Of a stretch of 64,000 nt of DNA, positions 24,094 to 32,313 are shown one piece after another. Under the pieces are notes generated by a model. The model was given only the letters and a program-made list of their open reading frames with translations. It was not told where the DNA came from and made no database searches. A program made the translations under genes and the position numbers. Source of the stretch: Nocardioides donggukensis (GTDB lineage: Bacteria > Actinomycetota > Actinomycetes > Propionibacteriales > Nocardioidaceae); NCBI RefSeq assembly GCF_014842875.1, contig NZ_JACYXZ010000002.1, forward strand, positions 760,623-824,622, given 5' to 3'. Position 1 is the stretch's first letter. Each line of letters begins with the position of its first letter.

Positions 24094-24886
24094 GGGGCGC
24101 GTCCTGGCCGGCGAGCTCGACCAGGTCGGCGACCGACTCGATGACCCGGGTCGGCCGATAGGGGAAGGTGTCGACCTGGTCCGGCCGGGTCGAGCCGGTC
24201 TGCACCAGGAACGTGCGGATCCCCGCCTCGAGGCCGCTGATGATGTCGGTGTCCATCCGGTCCCCGATCATGATCGTGGTCTCCGAGTGCGCCTCGAGCC
24301 GGTTCAGGGCACTGCGCATCATCAGCGGGTTCGGCTTGCCGACGAAGTACGGCTGGCGGCGGGTGGCGGTGCTGATCAACGCCGCCACCGACCCGGTCGC
24401 CGGGAGGGTGCCGTGCACGCTCGGGCCACTCGGGTCCGGGTTGGTGGCGATGAACCGGGCTCCGCCCTCGATCAGCCGGATCGCCCGGGTGATCGCCTCG
24501 AAGGAGTAGGTCCGGGTCTCCCCCAGCACCACGTAGTCGGGATCCCGATCGGTCATCACGTAGCCGACGTCGTGCATCGCCGTGGTCAGCCCCGCCTCCC
24601 CCACGACGTACGCCGTGCCGCCGGGGCGCTGGTCGTGGAGGAAGTCGGCCGTCGCCAGGGCCGAGGTCCACAACGCGTCCTCGGGCACGTCGATGCCGCT
24701 GTTGAGCAGCCGGGCGCGCAGGTCGCGCGGGGTGAAGATCGAGTTGTTGGTCAGCACCAGGAACCGCTTGCCGGAGGCCTTGAGCGCCTCGATGAACTCC
24801 TTGGCGCCGTCGATCGGGTGCTCCTCGTGGACCAGCACCCCGTCCATGTCGGTCAACCAGGTCTCGATGGGCCGGGGTGTGTCCAT
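24086..24886 (-). CDS. HAD-superfamily phosphatase, NagD-like (class IIA)
   Basis: 266 residues from ATG ([19 protein letters not shown]). HAD motifs are in order: nucleophile DMDGVL (13-18), VLTNNS (about 49-54), lysine in [10 protein letters not shown] (about 181) and [10 protein letters not shown] (about 207-216), with a C2A cap between. This matches NagD-type phosphatases that hydrolyse small sugar or nucleotide phosphates in the cytosol; the substrate is unknown. GAGGAT at 24893-24898, six bases before the ATG, suggests a leaderless transcript. The 3' end lies in the 16-bp tandem repeats. Confidence 0.88.
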   Translation of the reverse strand: MDTPRPIETWLTDMDGVLVHEEHPIDGAKEFIEALKASGKRFLVLTNNSIFTPRDLRARLLNSGIDVPEDALWTSALATADFLHDQRPGGTAYVVGEAGLTTAMHDVGYVMTDRDPDYVVLGETRTYSFEAITRAIRLIEGGARFIATNPDPSGPSVHGTLPATGSVAALISTATRRQPYFVGKPNPLMMRSALNRLEAHSETTIMIGDRMDTDIISGLEAGIRTFLVQTGSTRPDQVDTFPYRPTRVIESVADLVELAGQDAPQA

Positions 24887-24892
24887 GGCGGC

Positions 24893-24898
24893 ATCCTC
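24893..24898 (-). promoter_or_regulatory. putative -10 of leaderless HAD gene
   Basis: GAGGAT, six bases before the ATG at 24886; it keeps only the A and the final T of TAnnnT. Confidence 0.3.
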
Positions 24899-24933
24899 GC
24901 ACGCGAGCGGCGCGGCCCCGGCGCCGTCCGCGG

Positions 24934-25092
24934 TCAGACCGACCAGCGCACGGCGTCGACGAAGAACTCGGCCGCCGGGCTCACCCCGTGCAGGTCGTCG
25001 CGCTCCGCGAGCAGGTCGGTCACCGCCCGCGCCCGGCGGCTGATCCTGGTCAGCCGCTGGTCCGACTGCTGCTCGAGCTGCTTCTCGTCCAT
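24934..25092 (-). CDS. small hypothetical protein (52 aa)
   Basis: [20 protein letters not shown] continues to ...[12 protein letters not shown] and ends at TGA. GGGGGAG lies six bases before the ATG. The protein is charged and probably helical ([24 protein letters not shown]), without a signal peptide. No family recognised. It precedes the HAD gene on the same strand by 47 bases but is separated from it by that gene's own promoter. Too short for most automatic callers; codon use (third-position G/C throughout) supports it. Confidence 0.55.
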   Translation of the reverse strand: MDEKQLEQQSDQRLTRISRRARAVTDLLAERDDLHGVSPAAEFFVDAVRWSV

Positions 25093-25302
25093 GGTGCACT
25101 CCCCCGGTCCGGTCGACCCGCCGACCGGGTCGCGAGGCAGCAGCGTGCACGACGCGTGAGGCGCGATGATGTCCGTGGGGTTACGGGCGTGTGAGCACGA
25201 CCGGGCGGATCCACGCCGTCGTCGCCCGCGTCGACCACGCCGAGGCTTCAGCCGGGCCCGATCCGGGTACAGGCGGGGCAGGAACCGACAACAGGAGGCT
25301 CA

Positions 25303-25506
25303 ATGAGATCGCTCATCGGCATCGTGCTCGTGGTCTGGCTGCTGATCGGGGTCGCCGCCGCCTTCCAGCGCGGCTACTTCGGCGACGACCGCGAGGTGAA
25401 CTGCAAGACCACCAGCGACACTGCCCTGACGGTCGTGGCCGGGCCGCTCAACTACGTGGGGGTCAACCCCAAGGTCGACTGCACGACCCCGCAGCCCTCG
25501 GAGTAG
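25303..25506 (+). CDS. small membrane-anchored/exported hypothetical protein
   Basis: 67 residues with AGGAGG five bases before the ATG. An N-terminal hydrophobic segment (SLIGIVLVVWLLIGVAAAF, about 3-21) is followed by RGYFGDDREVNCKTTSDTAL and a second cysteine near residue 60 (KVDCTT); the two cysteines could form a disulphide outside the membrane. No family name known to me. The DinB-like gene begins ten bases after its stop, so they are probably co-transcribed. The 210 bases upstream hold no gene I can support. Confidence 0.65.
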   Translation: MRSLIGIVLVVWLLIGVAAAFQRGYFGDDREVNCKTTSDTALTVVAGPLNYVGVNPKVDCTTPQPSE

Positions 25507-25516
25507 GAGCGTTCGC

Positions 25517-26071
25517 ATGGGGACCGACGACCCTCCGTGGGAGCCCCCGCTCGCGGGCACCGAGGTCGAGCACCTCCTCGGTGCCCTGGAGCGGTTGCGC
25601 GCCACGTTCCGCTGGAAGGCCGCGGACCTCGGCCCGGCGGAGCTGGCCGCGGGCATCCCGTCGTCCGGGCTGACCCTGGGCGGCCTGCTCAAGCACCTTG
25701 CGTGCGTCGAGGACGTGACCTTCGCCGCCAAGCTGGCCGGGGTCGCGCCCGGGGAGCCGTGGCAGTCGGTGGACTGGGACCGGGAGCCGGACTGGGACTT
25801 CACCTCCGCCGCCGACGACTCGCCCGAGGAGCTGTACGCCTTGTGGGACGGCGCCGTGGCGCGCTCCCGGGAGCGGGTGGCCGCCGCCCTCGCCGACGGC
25901 GGCCTCGACCACCCGGCGCAGGTCGTGGTCGACGGGGTGCACGCCAGCCTGCGCCGGCTGGTCTGCGACCTGGTCGAGGAGTACGGCCGGCACACCGGGC
26001 ACGCGGACCTGCTCCGCGAGGCGATCGACGGCCGGGTGGGTGAGGACCCACCTCCCGAGATGCCGTGGTGA
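25517..26071 (+). CDS. DinB/DUF664 family protein
   Basis: 184 residues, with GGAGCG upstream. The pattern LERLRATFRWKAADLGPAELAAGIPSSGLTLGGLLKHLACVEDV, ending with EEYGRHTGHADLLREAIDGRVGE, is that of the DUF664 branch of DinB/mycothiol-transferase-like four-helix bundles; the histidines in LKHLACVE and YGRHTGHADL are the expected metal ligands. Members are thought to be metal-dependent thiol (mycothiol) transferases, but most have no tested function. The family is certain, the role is not. Confidence 0.85.
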   Translation: MGTDDPPWEPPLAGTEVEHLLGALERLRATFRWKAADLGPAELAAGIPSSGLTLGGLLKHLACVEDVTFAAKLAGVAPGEPWQSVDWDREPDWDFTSAADDSPEELYALWDGAVARSRERVAAALADGGLDHPAQVVVDGVHASLRRLVCDLVEEYGRHTGHADLLREAIDGRVGEDPPPEMPW

Positions 26072-26102
26072 CCGGCCCCGGGTCCCCCGGGGGCGCCGTC
26101 CC

Positions 26103-26519
26103 TCAGCCCACCGACTCCGAGATCTCCACCAGGTGCCCGTCCGGGTCACGGGTGAAGGCACGCACCTCGGCACCCCAGTCGTACGGCGGCGCGAGGAACT
26201 CCGCTCCCCGGTCCCGCAGGGTCTCGTAGGCGGCCCGGCAGTCCGGCACCTTCAGCGTCATGGCGTGACTGACCCGGTCCGGCTCACCCGGTGCGGCGAG
26301 CGCCACCCCGGGCTTGTCCGGCGTGGGGTCTCCTCCGGTCACCAGGAGCAGCCAGGTGCCGGCGAACCGGAGCACGGCACTCGTCCCGCCGTACTCCCGG
26401 TAGAGGCTGGCACCGAGCACCTCCACCCACCAGGCGCGGGACCGGGCGAGGTCGGTGACGACCAGGATCTGGGTCACCGCCACCTCTGGACCGGGGAAGG
26501 GGTGCTCGGGGTCGGTCAT
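26103..26519 (-). CDS. VOC (glyoxalase/bleomycin-resistance) family protein
   Basis: 138 residues from ATG (MTDPEHPFPGPEVAVTQILVVTD), with GAGG five bases upstream. Two beta-alpha-beta-beta-beta modules are visible, ending with FTRDPDGHLVEISESVG, the classical metal-ligand end of the fold. No substrate can be read. Tail to tail with the DUF664 gene, 31 bases apart. Confidence 0.8.
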   Translation of the reverse strand: MTDPEHPFPGPEVAVTQILVVTDLARSRAWWVEVLGASLYREYGGTSAVLRFAGTWLLLVTGGDPTPDKPGVALAAPGEPDRVSHAMTLKVPDCRAAYETLRDRGAEFLAPPYDWGAEVRAFTRDPDGHLVEISESVG

Positions 26520-26669
26520 GCTCGCCTCGCTCGGGTCGACTGGCACCAGTGTGTACCCGTCCCTCATTGCCCGCCCCCGCGCCGAGGCGGATGATCGGAG
26601 TCAGGGGGCGAGTCTGCCGGGCCGCGACGGCGTGGGTCCGGCAGGGCATGCGCAGGAGAGGACGAACCG

Positions 26670-27590
26670 ATGAACCACTCGCTACCGCAGCTCGGCGGGC
26701 AGGTCTTCCTCAGCGAGGCGGGCCTCGAGACCGACCTGATCTTCCACCACGGCTACGAACTGCCGCACTTCGCGGCGTTCCCACTGCTCGAGTCCCCCGA
26801 CGGGCGCCGACTGCTCACCGACTACTACCAGGCCGTGATCGAGATCGCGCGCAACGCCGGCACCGGGGCGGTCCTGGAGACGCCGACCTGGCGGGCGAGT
26901 CCCGACTGGGGCGGGCTCCTCGACCATCCCGCCGACCGGCTGGACGCCGCCAACCGCGACGCGGTCGGGTTCCTCCAGGGGCTCCGGGCGGCCAATCCCG
27001 ACGTGACCGTCGTCGTCAGCGGCAACCTCGGCCCCCGCGGCGACGGCTACGTGACCGGCGAGCTCATGTCACCGGAGGAGGCGGCGGCCTACCACCGCAC
27101 GCAGATCGACTCCTTCGCCACCGCCGGCGCCGACCTGGTCACCGTGCTCACCATGACCTACCGAGAGGAGGCGATCGGCATCGTCATGGCGGCGCGAGAG
27201 GCGGGGCTGCCGGTCGTGGTCTCGTTCACCGTGGAGACCGACGGCAGCCTCCCCTCGGGCCAGTCGCTGGCCGAGGCGATCACGGAGGTGGACGAGGCCA
27301 CCGACGGGTACGCCGCCTACTTCATGCTGAACTGCGCGCACCCGGACCACTTCGAGGCGGTGCTGGCCGGCCCGGGCCCGTGGCACCGGCTCTGCGGGCT
27401 CCGGGCGAACGCGTCCCGCATGAGCCATGCCGAGCTCGACGACGCCACCGAGCTCGACCGGGGCGACGAGGCCGAGCTGGCCGCGGCGTACGCGCGGATC
27501 CGGGACGTGCTGCCGCAGCTCGCGGTCGCGGGCGGGTGCTGCGGGACCGACCTCGCCCATCTGCGGGCGATCAGCCACGCCCTGCACTGA
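26670..27590 (+). CDS. homocysteine S-methyltransferase family protein
   Basis: 306 residues with GAGGACGA upstream. It is a TIM-barrel methyltransferase of the MmuM/BHMT type: the zinc cysteines are in MLNCAHPDHF (about 216) and GGCCGTD (about 291-292), with the start LSEAGLETDLIFHHGYELPHFAAF resembling the betaine/S-methylmethionine-homocysteine branch. It would transfer a methyl group to homocysteine to give methionine, or act on a related thiol. No riboswitch is visible upstream. Confidence 0.85.
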   Translation: MNHSLPQLGGQVFLSEAGLETDLIFHHGYELPHFAAFPLLESPDGRRLLTDYYQAVIEIARNAGTGAVLETPTWRASPDWGGLLDHPADRLDAANRDAVGFLQGLRAANPDVTVVVSGNLGPRGDGYVTGELMSPEEAAAYHRTQIDSFATAGADLVTVLTMTYREEAIGIVMAAREAGLPVVVSFTVETDGSLPSGQSLAEAITEVDEATDGYAAYFMLNCAHPDHFEAVLAGPGPWHRLCGLRANASRMSHAELDDATELDRGDEAELAAAYARIRDVLPQLAVAGGCCGTDLAHLRAISHALH

Positions 27591-27630
27591 CCGAGGGCAC
27601 GGGGTTCACGCGAACCGGGGTCGACCCCGG

Positions 27631-27703
27631 GATCCGTGGCGACGCTCTACGATTTGCAGGTTCTGGGGCCCTGAAACCTGCCGAACGTAGAGCCTCGCGG
27701 ATC
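27631..27703. repeat. 73-bp imperfect inverted repeat (long hairpin)
   Basis: The left arm contains GATCCGTGGCGACGCTCTAC (27631-27650) then GATTTGCAGGTTC; the right arm GAAACCTGCCGAACGTAGAG then CCTCGCGGATC (27673-27703) is its imperfect complement, with a TGGGGCCCT loop. Smaller palindromes (GGTTC/GAACC, GGGGTCGACCCC) lie just upstream at 27603-27628. The element sits between the methyltransferase stop and tRNA-Met in a 238-base gap with no gene. It could be a terminator for convergent transcription or a small repeat element. Confidence 0.6.
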
Positions 27704-27828
27704 GGCGCGAGGGTCCGGCTCACGTGGCTCAAGCTGCGCCTGAAGCCGAACCACACCCGGCAACACCAGCCGGGCGGTCGCCTGCAAGCAGCCGACCCAC
27801 CTGACCGGCGCCGCCGAACCACGTGTGC

Positions 27829-27905
27829 TGGTGGGGCGGGTGGGGCTCGAACCCACGACCCAAGGATTATGAGTCCTCTGCTCTGACCGACTGAGCTACC
27901 GCCCC
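27829..27905 (-). tRNA. tRNA-Met (anticodon CAT), CCA encoded
   Basis: GGGGCGGTAGCTCAG start; anticodon loop CTCATAA; GTTCGAG T loop; acceptor CCGCCCC followed by A and an encoded CCA (27829-27831). The first acceptor pair is G-C, so it is not the initiator tRNA. A CAT anticodon could also be tRNA-Ile2 after lysidine modification; the anticodon stem favours elongator Met. Confidence 0.85.
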
Positions 27906-27977
27906 GCGCCGCCGAGCGCGGGTACGCCGACGGGCAGGGCGACTGTATCGGCCGACCACCGGCGCCGGTCCCGGGCG

Positions 27978-27983
27978 TAGTCT
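27978..27983 (+). promoter_or_regulatory. -10 element of leaderless CoxL-like gene
   Basis: TAGTCT, seven bases before the ATG at 27991. Confidence 0.5.
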
Positions 27984-27990
27984 GCGCGCC

Positions 27991-30339
27991 ATGACCGGAT
28001 CCATCCTGGGCAACGCCGTCCCGCGCGTCGAGGACCCCGACCTGATCCGGGGCCGAGGCACCTTCGTCGACAACCTCCGCCTCGACGGCACCCTGCACAC
28101 CGCCTTCGTCCGGTCGCCGTACGCCCACGCGACGCTCGCCGGCATCGACACCGGCGACGCGGCTCAGGCGCCGGGCGTGGTCGCCGTACGCACCGCCGCC
28201 GACCTCGGCCTGCGGCCCGGCTTCCCGTTCGTGCGCACCGACCCGCGCTGCGCCCGGCCCCCGCTGGCCACCGACCGGGTCCGCTTCGTCGGTGAGGCGG
28301 TCGCGGTGGTGGTCGCCGAGACCCGGGCCCAGGCGGTCGACGCGGCCGAGCTGGTCGACGTCGACTACGACGACCTCGAGCCGGTGGTCGACATGGAGGC
28401 CGCGCTCGCCCAGGGTGCGGCACAGCAGTTCGACGACGTCCCCGGCAACGTCGTGCAGTCGGTCCGCAGCGGGCAGGACGGTGCGCTGGACGGCGCCGAG
28501 CGGGTGGTCCGGGCCAGGATCCTCAACCAGCGGTTGGCGGTCGCCCCCATCGAGGGCAACGCCGTGGTCGCGGTCCCCGGCTCGCCCGACGACCAGCACG
28601 ACCTCACCCTGCACATGTCCACCCAGATGCCGCACGTGGCCCAGCGCGCCGCGGCCCGCGCCCTCGGCCTCGAGGTCGGGCGGGTCCGCGTCGTCGCCCC
28701 GCACGTCGGGGGCGCGTTCGGCGGCAAGGCCGGGCTCCCCGCCGAGCACGTCGTGGCCGCGGCCGTCGCTCGCCAGCTCGGCCGCCCCGTCGCGTGGACC
28801 GAGACCCGCTCCGAGGCGATGCTCTCGATGCACGGCCGCGGTCAGGTGCAGTACGCCGAGCTCGGGCTCAGCGCCGACGGCCGGATCACCGGACTGCGCT
28901 GCCGGGTGGTCGGCGACTGCGGGGCGTACGGCGGCTTCGGGGGCACCCTGGCCGGCGGCCCCACCCTGTCGATGGCGGCAGGGGTCTACGACATCCCGCG
29001 CATCGACTACTCCGCGATCGCCGCGGCCACGAACACCACCCCCAACGGCGCCTTCCGGGGAGCCGGCCGCCCCGAGGCGACGGCGATGATCGAGCGGATG
29101 GTCGACCTCGCCGCCGACGAGCTGGGCCTCGACCCGGTGGAGATCCGGCGCCGCAACCTGCCGGCACCGGAGGACTTCCCGTTCACGACCGCGGTCGGCA
29201 CCACCTACGACACCGGCGACTACGCGACCGCGCTCGACGAGGCGCTGCGGCTGGCCGACCACGACGCCCTGCTCCGGGAGCAGGCCGAGCGTCGAGAGCG
29301 CGGCGACGTCGTCCAGCTCGGCATCGGCCTGGCCTGCTACGTGGAGGTCACCGGCGGTGGCGGCGGCGAGTTCGGCACGGTCTCGGTCGAGCAGGACGGC
29401 ACCGTCGTCGTGCGGGCCGGCACCTCGGCGCACGGTCAGGGGCACGCCACGTCGTTCTCGATGCTGGTCGCCGACCGACTCGGGGTGCCACTGGAGTCGG
29501 TGCGCTACGAGCAGTCCGACACCGCCCTGGTGCCCCGCGGCGAGGGCACCGGCGGCTCCCGGTCATTGCAGCTCGGCGGCAGCGCCGTGCTCGGCGCCGC
29601 GGACGAGGTGCTCGCCCGGGCCCGGCAGGTCGCCGCCGACCTGCTGGAGGCCAGCGTCGACGACATCGAGCTCGCCGACGGCATCTTCGGCGTCGCCGGA
29701 GCCCCCGGCACCGGCGTCGGGTGGGCCGCGGTGGTCGCGGAGGCGGATGAGCCGCTGGCCGCGGAGCACGACTTCGCGCCGGCCGGGGCGACGTACCCGT
29801 TCGGCGCCCACGTCGCCGTCGTCGAGGTCGACACCGAGACCGGCCGGGTCCGGCAGCTGCGCCACGTGGCCGTCGACGACTGCGGGCGGATCGTGAACCC
29901 GACGATCGTGGCCGGCCAGCAGATGGGCGGCCTCGCGCAGGGGGTGTCGCAGGCGCTGTTCGAGGAGTTCCGCTACGACGAGGCCGGCAACCCGGTCACC
30001 TCGACGTTCGCCGACTACCTGATGCCCAGCGCCGTCGACATCCCGCCCATGACGCTGGCCAACACCGTGACCGAGACGCCCCGCAACCCGCTCGGAGCCA
30101 AGGGGATCGGCGAGTCGGCCACGGTCGGCGCCACCCCCGCGGTGCAGAACGCGGTCGTCGACGCGCTCAGCCACCTCGGGGTCCGCCACCTCGACCTGCC
30201 CCTCTCCCCCGCCCGGGTCGCCAGCGCGATCCGCGCCGCAGCGGCCGGCGAGCTCCCCGACCCCTGGTCGGAGCCGCCGGCGGCGTTCGAGGGCCTGGAG
30301 CTGGAGCAGGTCGCCGCCGAGGAGGGCGGCAACATCTGA
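27991..30339 (+). CDS. xanthine dehydrogenase-family molybdopterin-binding subunit (CoxL-like, orphan)
   Basis: 782 residues, the usual size of CO dehydrogenase large subunits. Molybdopterin cytosine dinucleotide-binding and active-site motifs are GGAFGGK (about 241-247), GAFRGAGRPEA (about 353-363, the AYRGAGR-like loop of form II/aldehyde-oxidase types, not the AYRCSFR of true form I CoxL), GQGHATSF (about 487) and GAKGIGESATVG with the catalytic glutamate (about 710). It probably oxidises an aldehyde or aromatic N-heterocycle rather than CO. The FAD (CoxM) and 2Fe-2S (CoxS) subunit genes expected beside it are absent from the window. Confidence 0.88.
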   Translation: MTGSILGNAVPRVEDPDLIRGRGTFVDNLRLDGTLHTAFVRSPYAHATLAGIDTGDAAQAPGVVAVRTAADLGLRPGFPFVRTDPRCARPPLATDRVRFVGEAVAVVVAETRAQAVDAAELVDVDYDDLEPVVDMEAALAQGAAQQFDDVPGNVVQSVRSGQDGALDGAERVVRARILNQRLAVAPIEGNAVVAVPGSPDDQHDLTLHMSTQMPHVAQRAAARALGLEVGRVRVVAPHVGGAFGGKAGLPAEHVVAAAVARQLGRPVAWTETRSEAMLSMHGRGQVQYAELGLSADGRITGLRCRVVGDCGAYGGFGGTLAGGPTLSMAAGVYDIPRIDYSAIAAATNTTPNGAFRGAGRPEATAMIERMVDLAADELGLDPVEIRRRNLPAPEDFPFTTAVGTTYDTGDYATALDEALRLADHDALLREQAERRERGDVVQLGIGLACYVEVTGGGGGEFGTVSVEQDGTVVVRAGTSAHGQGHATSFSMLVADRLGVPLESVRYEQSDTALVPRGEGTGGSRSLQLGGSAVLGAADEVLARARQVAADLLEASVDDIELADGIFGVAGAPGTGVGWAAVVAEADEPLAAEHDFAPAGATYPFGAHVAVVEVDTETGRVRQLRHVAVDDCGRIVNPTIVAGQQMGGLAQGVSQALFEEFRYDEAGNPVTSTFADYLMPSAVDIPPMTLANTVTETPRNPLGAKGIGESATVGATPAVQNAVVDALSHLGVRHLDLPLSPARVASAIRAAAAGELPDPWSEPPAAFEGLELEQVAAEEGGNI

Positions 30340-30457
30340 CCCTGTCGTGCGGCCCGACCGGGGCGGGACCTTCGGCTCTGGGCCCGCGTCCGGTGGGGGT
30401 GCACGCTCAGGGGAGGACGGGGACGCACCCCGTCGAACGAGGCAGGTGGACGAGGCG

Positions 30458-30733
30458 ATGTGGGGCTTCGACGGCATGGGGTACGACCACGACGGCGGCT
30501 GGGGACCGGGCGCCTGGATCCTGATGGGCCTGTTCATGCTGACCTTCTGGTCGCTCCTGCTGCTCGGGGCCTACCTGGTCCTGCGCGGGCTCGGGGGTGG
30601 CCGGGGCGACCGGGGCGGCGTCGCCGGCACCGAGAGCGAGGCGGAGCGCCTGCTGGCCCAGCGGTTCGCGCGCGGCGAGATCGACGCCGACGAGTTCAGC
30701 CGGCGCCGCGAGCTGCTCCGCTCGTCGGGCTGA
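30458..30733 (+). CDS. small membrane protein with C-terminal SHOCT domain
   Basis: 91 residues from ATG (MWGFDGMGYDHDGGWG), which has GAGG four bases upstream; open frame further upstream is not supported. One membrane helix, WILMGLFMLTFWSLLLLGAYLVL (about 20-42), is followed by a Gly/Arg linker and SERLL-type SHOCT motif AERLLAQRFARGEIDADEFSRRRELL (about 62-87). SHOCT domains are short oligomerisation or binding segments; function unknown. The 118 bases before it contain no other gene. Confidence 0.8.
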   Translation: MWGFDGMGYDHDGGWGPGAWILMGLFMLTFWSLLLLGAYLVLRGLGGGRGDRGGVAGTESEAERLLAQRFARGEIDADEFSRRRELLRSSG

Positions 30734-30774
30734 CCCCGGCCGCTGCGGGGCTGCCGGCACCCGCCCCGAGGTGG

Positions 30775-30780
30775 GATGCT
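30775..30780 (+). promoter_or_regulatory. putative -10 of leaderless PIG-L gene
   Basis: GATGCT, six bases before the ATG at 30787; weak match to TAnnnT but with the standard spacing. Confidence 0.3.
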
Positions 30781-30786
30781 CGACGG

Positions 30787-31527
30787 ATGAGACCCGAACC
30801 GCTCGAGCCGCTGGACGAGACCTGGGAGCGGGCGCTGTGCGTCGTCGCCCACCCCGACGACATGGAGTTCGGCGCCGCCGCCGCCGTCGCCCGCTGGACC
30901 GGGCAGGGCAAGCAGGTCACCTACTGCATGGTGACCAGCGGGGAGGCCGGCATCGACGGCCTCGAGCCCGACGAGTGCCGTCGGGTCAGGGAGGCGGAGG
31001 AGGTCGAGTCCGCCCGGATCGTGGGCGTCGACGTGGTCGACTTCCTCGGCCTGCCCGACGGGATCCTGGAGTACGGCGTCGCCCTGCGCCGCGAGCTCGC
31101 CGCCGTCGTACGCCGGCACCGCCCGGACATCGTCATCACCGGGAACCTGCGTGACACCTGGGGCGGCAGCAACCTCAACCAGGCCGATCACATCGCCGTC
31201 GGCAAGGCGGTTCTGGACGCGGTGCGGGACGCGGGGAACCGGTGGATCTTCCCCGAGCAGGTCACCGACGGCGTCGAGCCGTGGGGCGGGGTCCGGGCGG
31301 TCTGGGCGTTCGGCTCCCCCGACTCCACCCACGCCGTGGACACCGGTGACACCTTCGACGCCGGGGTCGCCTCGCTGGAGGCGCACTCGGCCTACATCGA
31401 GGGGCTGGGCTGGGAGGACTGGGACGCCCGGGAGTTCCTCGAGGGGATGGCCCGCCCCACCGGCCAACGACTCGGCGTCGCGCTGGCCGCCCCGTTCGAG
31501 GTGTTCCCGATGGGCTGGGGCTCCTGA
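30787..31527 (+). CDS. PIG-L family N-acetylglucosaminyl-type deacetylase
   Basis: 246 residues. Zinc-binding motif AHPDDMEFGAA (about 20-30) and the distal histidine in NQADHIAVG (about 136) identify a PIG-L/LmbE deacetylase. In actinobacteria this family includes MshB and Mca of the mycothiol pathway as well as enzymes of natural-product and sugar metabolism; the sequence is of the general LmbE type and not clearly MshB or Mca, so the substrate is open. SHOCT gene upstream, 53 bases away. Confidence 0.88.
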   Translation: MRPEPLEPLDETWERALCVVAHPDDMEFGAAAAVARWTGQGKQVTYCMVTSGEAGIDGLEPDECRRVREAEEVESARIVGVDVVDFLGLPDGILEYGVALRRELAAVVRRHRPDIVITGNLRDTWGGSNLNQADHIAVGKAVLDAVRDAGNRWIFPEQVTDGVEPWGGVRAVWAFGSPDSTHAVDTGDTFDAGVASLEAHSAYIEGLGWEDWDAREFLEGMARPTGQRLGVALAAPFEVFPMGWGS

Positions 31528-31701
31528 TCCGGACCTCCGCCCGAGACCGTCCCCGAGAGGGTGGGGCGGTGCCCGCCGCTCCGGTGCACCCCATGTGACA
31601 CCGGGTCAGGTCGGCGGGCACCGTGCCGGTCGTGGTGGGAGGGATGGGATTGACCGACACACACCCTTGCCCGCACAACGAGCCCGGCCCGGAGGCGGTT
31701 A

Positions 31702-31735
31702 CGGCGGTCTGGACCACCGAACCACCGGACCGCCG
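31702..31735. terminator. hairpin downstream of the 100-aa hypothetical gene
   Basis: CGGCGGTC (31702-31709) and GACCGCCG (31728-31735) are exact complements around an 18-base loop that itself has TGG/CCG pairing. It sits 12 bases past the stop at 31748 on the minus strand. The rest of the 220-base gap (31528-31747) holds nothing I can call. Confidence 0.45.
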
Positions 31736-31747
31736 GCCCCTCGGGCC

Positions 31748-32050
31748 CTAGCCCTGGAGCAGCGGACGCCGGTGCAACGGGGCCAGCTGGAACGAGTGAC
31801 GCCGGGCCGGACGGACCCGCTCACCGGCGATGAAGCGCTCGCACCACGTGCGGAACTCGCGCTTGCTGCGACGGGGCCCGAAGCGGTCCGCGGACGAGAC
31901 CGGGCCGAGGTACTGCGGCTGCGGGAAGAGCATCCGCGCCTCCGGCTCACCGCCACGACGGGTCTGGCGGAGCGCGTACACCGCACCACCCTCGTCGACG
32001 TACGTGAACTCCCACACCCGGCCAACCCCTGCAGCGTGCATTCCAGCCAT
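31748..32050 (-). CDS. hypothetical protein, actinobacterial
   Basis: 100 residues from ATG (MAGMHAAGVGRVWEFTYVDEGG) with GGGGG about six bases upstream; a second ATG three codons on is possible. The middle part reads YALRQTRRGGEPEARMLFPQPQYLGPVSSADRFGPRRSKREFRTW when joined, basic and aromatic-rich, with one cysteine (TWCERF). No membrane segment or signal peptide. No family recognised. It lies between the PIG-L gene and tRNA-Asn. Confidence 0.6.
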   Translation of the reverse strand: MAGMHAAGVGRVWEFTYVDEGGAVYALRQTRRGGEPEARMLFPQPQYLGPVSSADRFGPRRSKREFRTWCERFIAGERVRPARRHSFQLAPLHRRPLLQG

Positions 32051-32179
32051 TGTCTCTACCCCCGTCTGATGAGTGGTTCGTGCCGGGGTCAACGACGGAG
32101 CCGGGGGGAGGTCTCGGCCAGGCCCGAAAATGCCGAACCGGGCCTAGACCACTTGCGGTGATCAGGCCCGGTTCGTCTC

Positions 32180-32255
32180 TGGCTCCCCCGGCTGGACTCG
32201 AACCAGCAACCCTCCGGTTAACAGCCGAATGCTCTGCCAGTTGAGCTACAGGGGA
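32180..32255 (-). tRNA. tRNA-Asn (anticodon GTT), CCA encoded
   Basis: TCCCCTGTAGCTC start, anticodon loop CTGTTAA, T arm GCTGG-TTCGAGT-CCAGC, acceptor closing CGGGGGA, discriminator G and encoded CCA at 32180-32182. Confidence 0.95.
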
Positions 32256-32313
32256 CCGTGTTGGCAGCGAGGGAGACGATAGCAAGGACGAGCCGGGCGG
32301 GCGAAATCGGTTC

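Noticed and set aside
26520..26669. SAM or cobalamin riboswitch upstream of the homocysteine methyltransferase
   Set aside because: The 150-base region shows none of the conserved box motifs.
31392..31717. Minus-strand frames in the PIG-L 3' region and the following gap
   Set aside because: No ribosome binding site, no family, poor codon pattern; a hairpin terminator occupies part of the gap.
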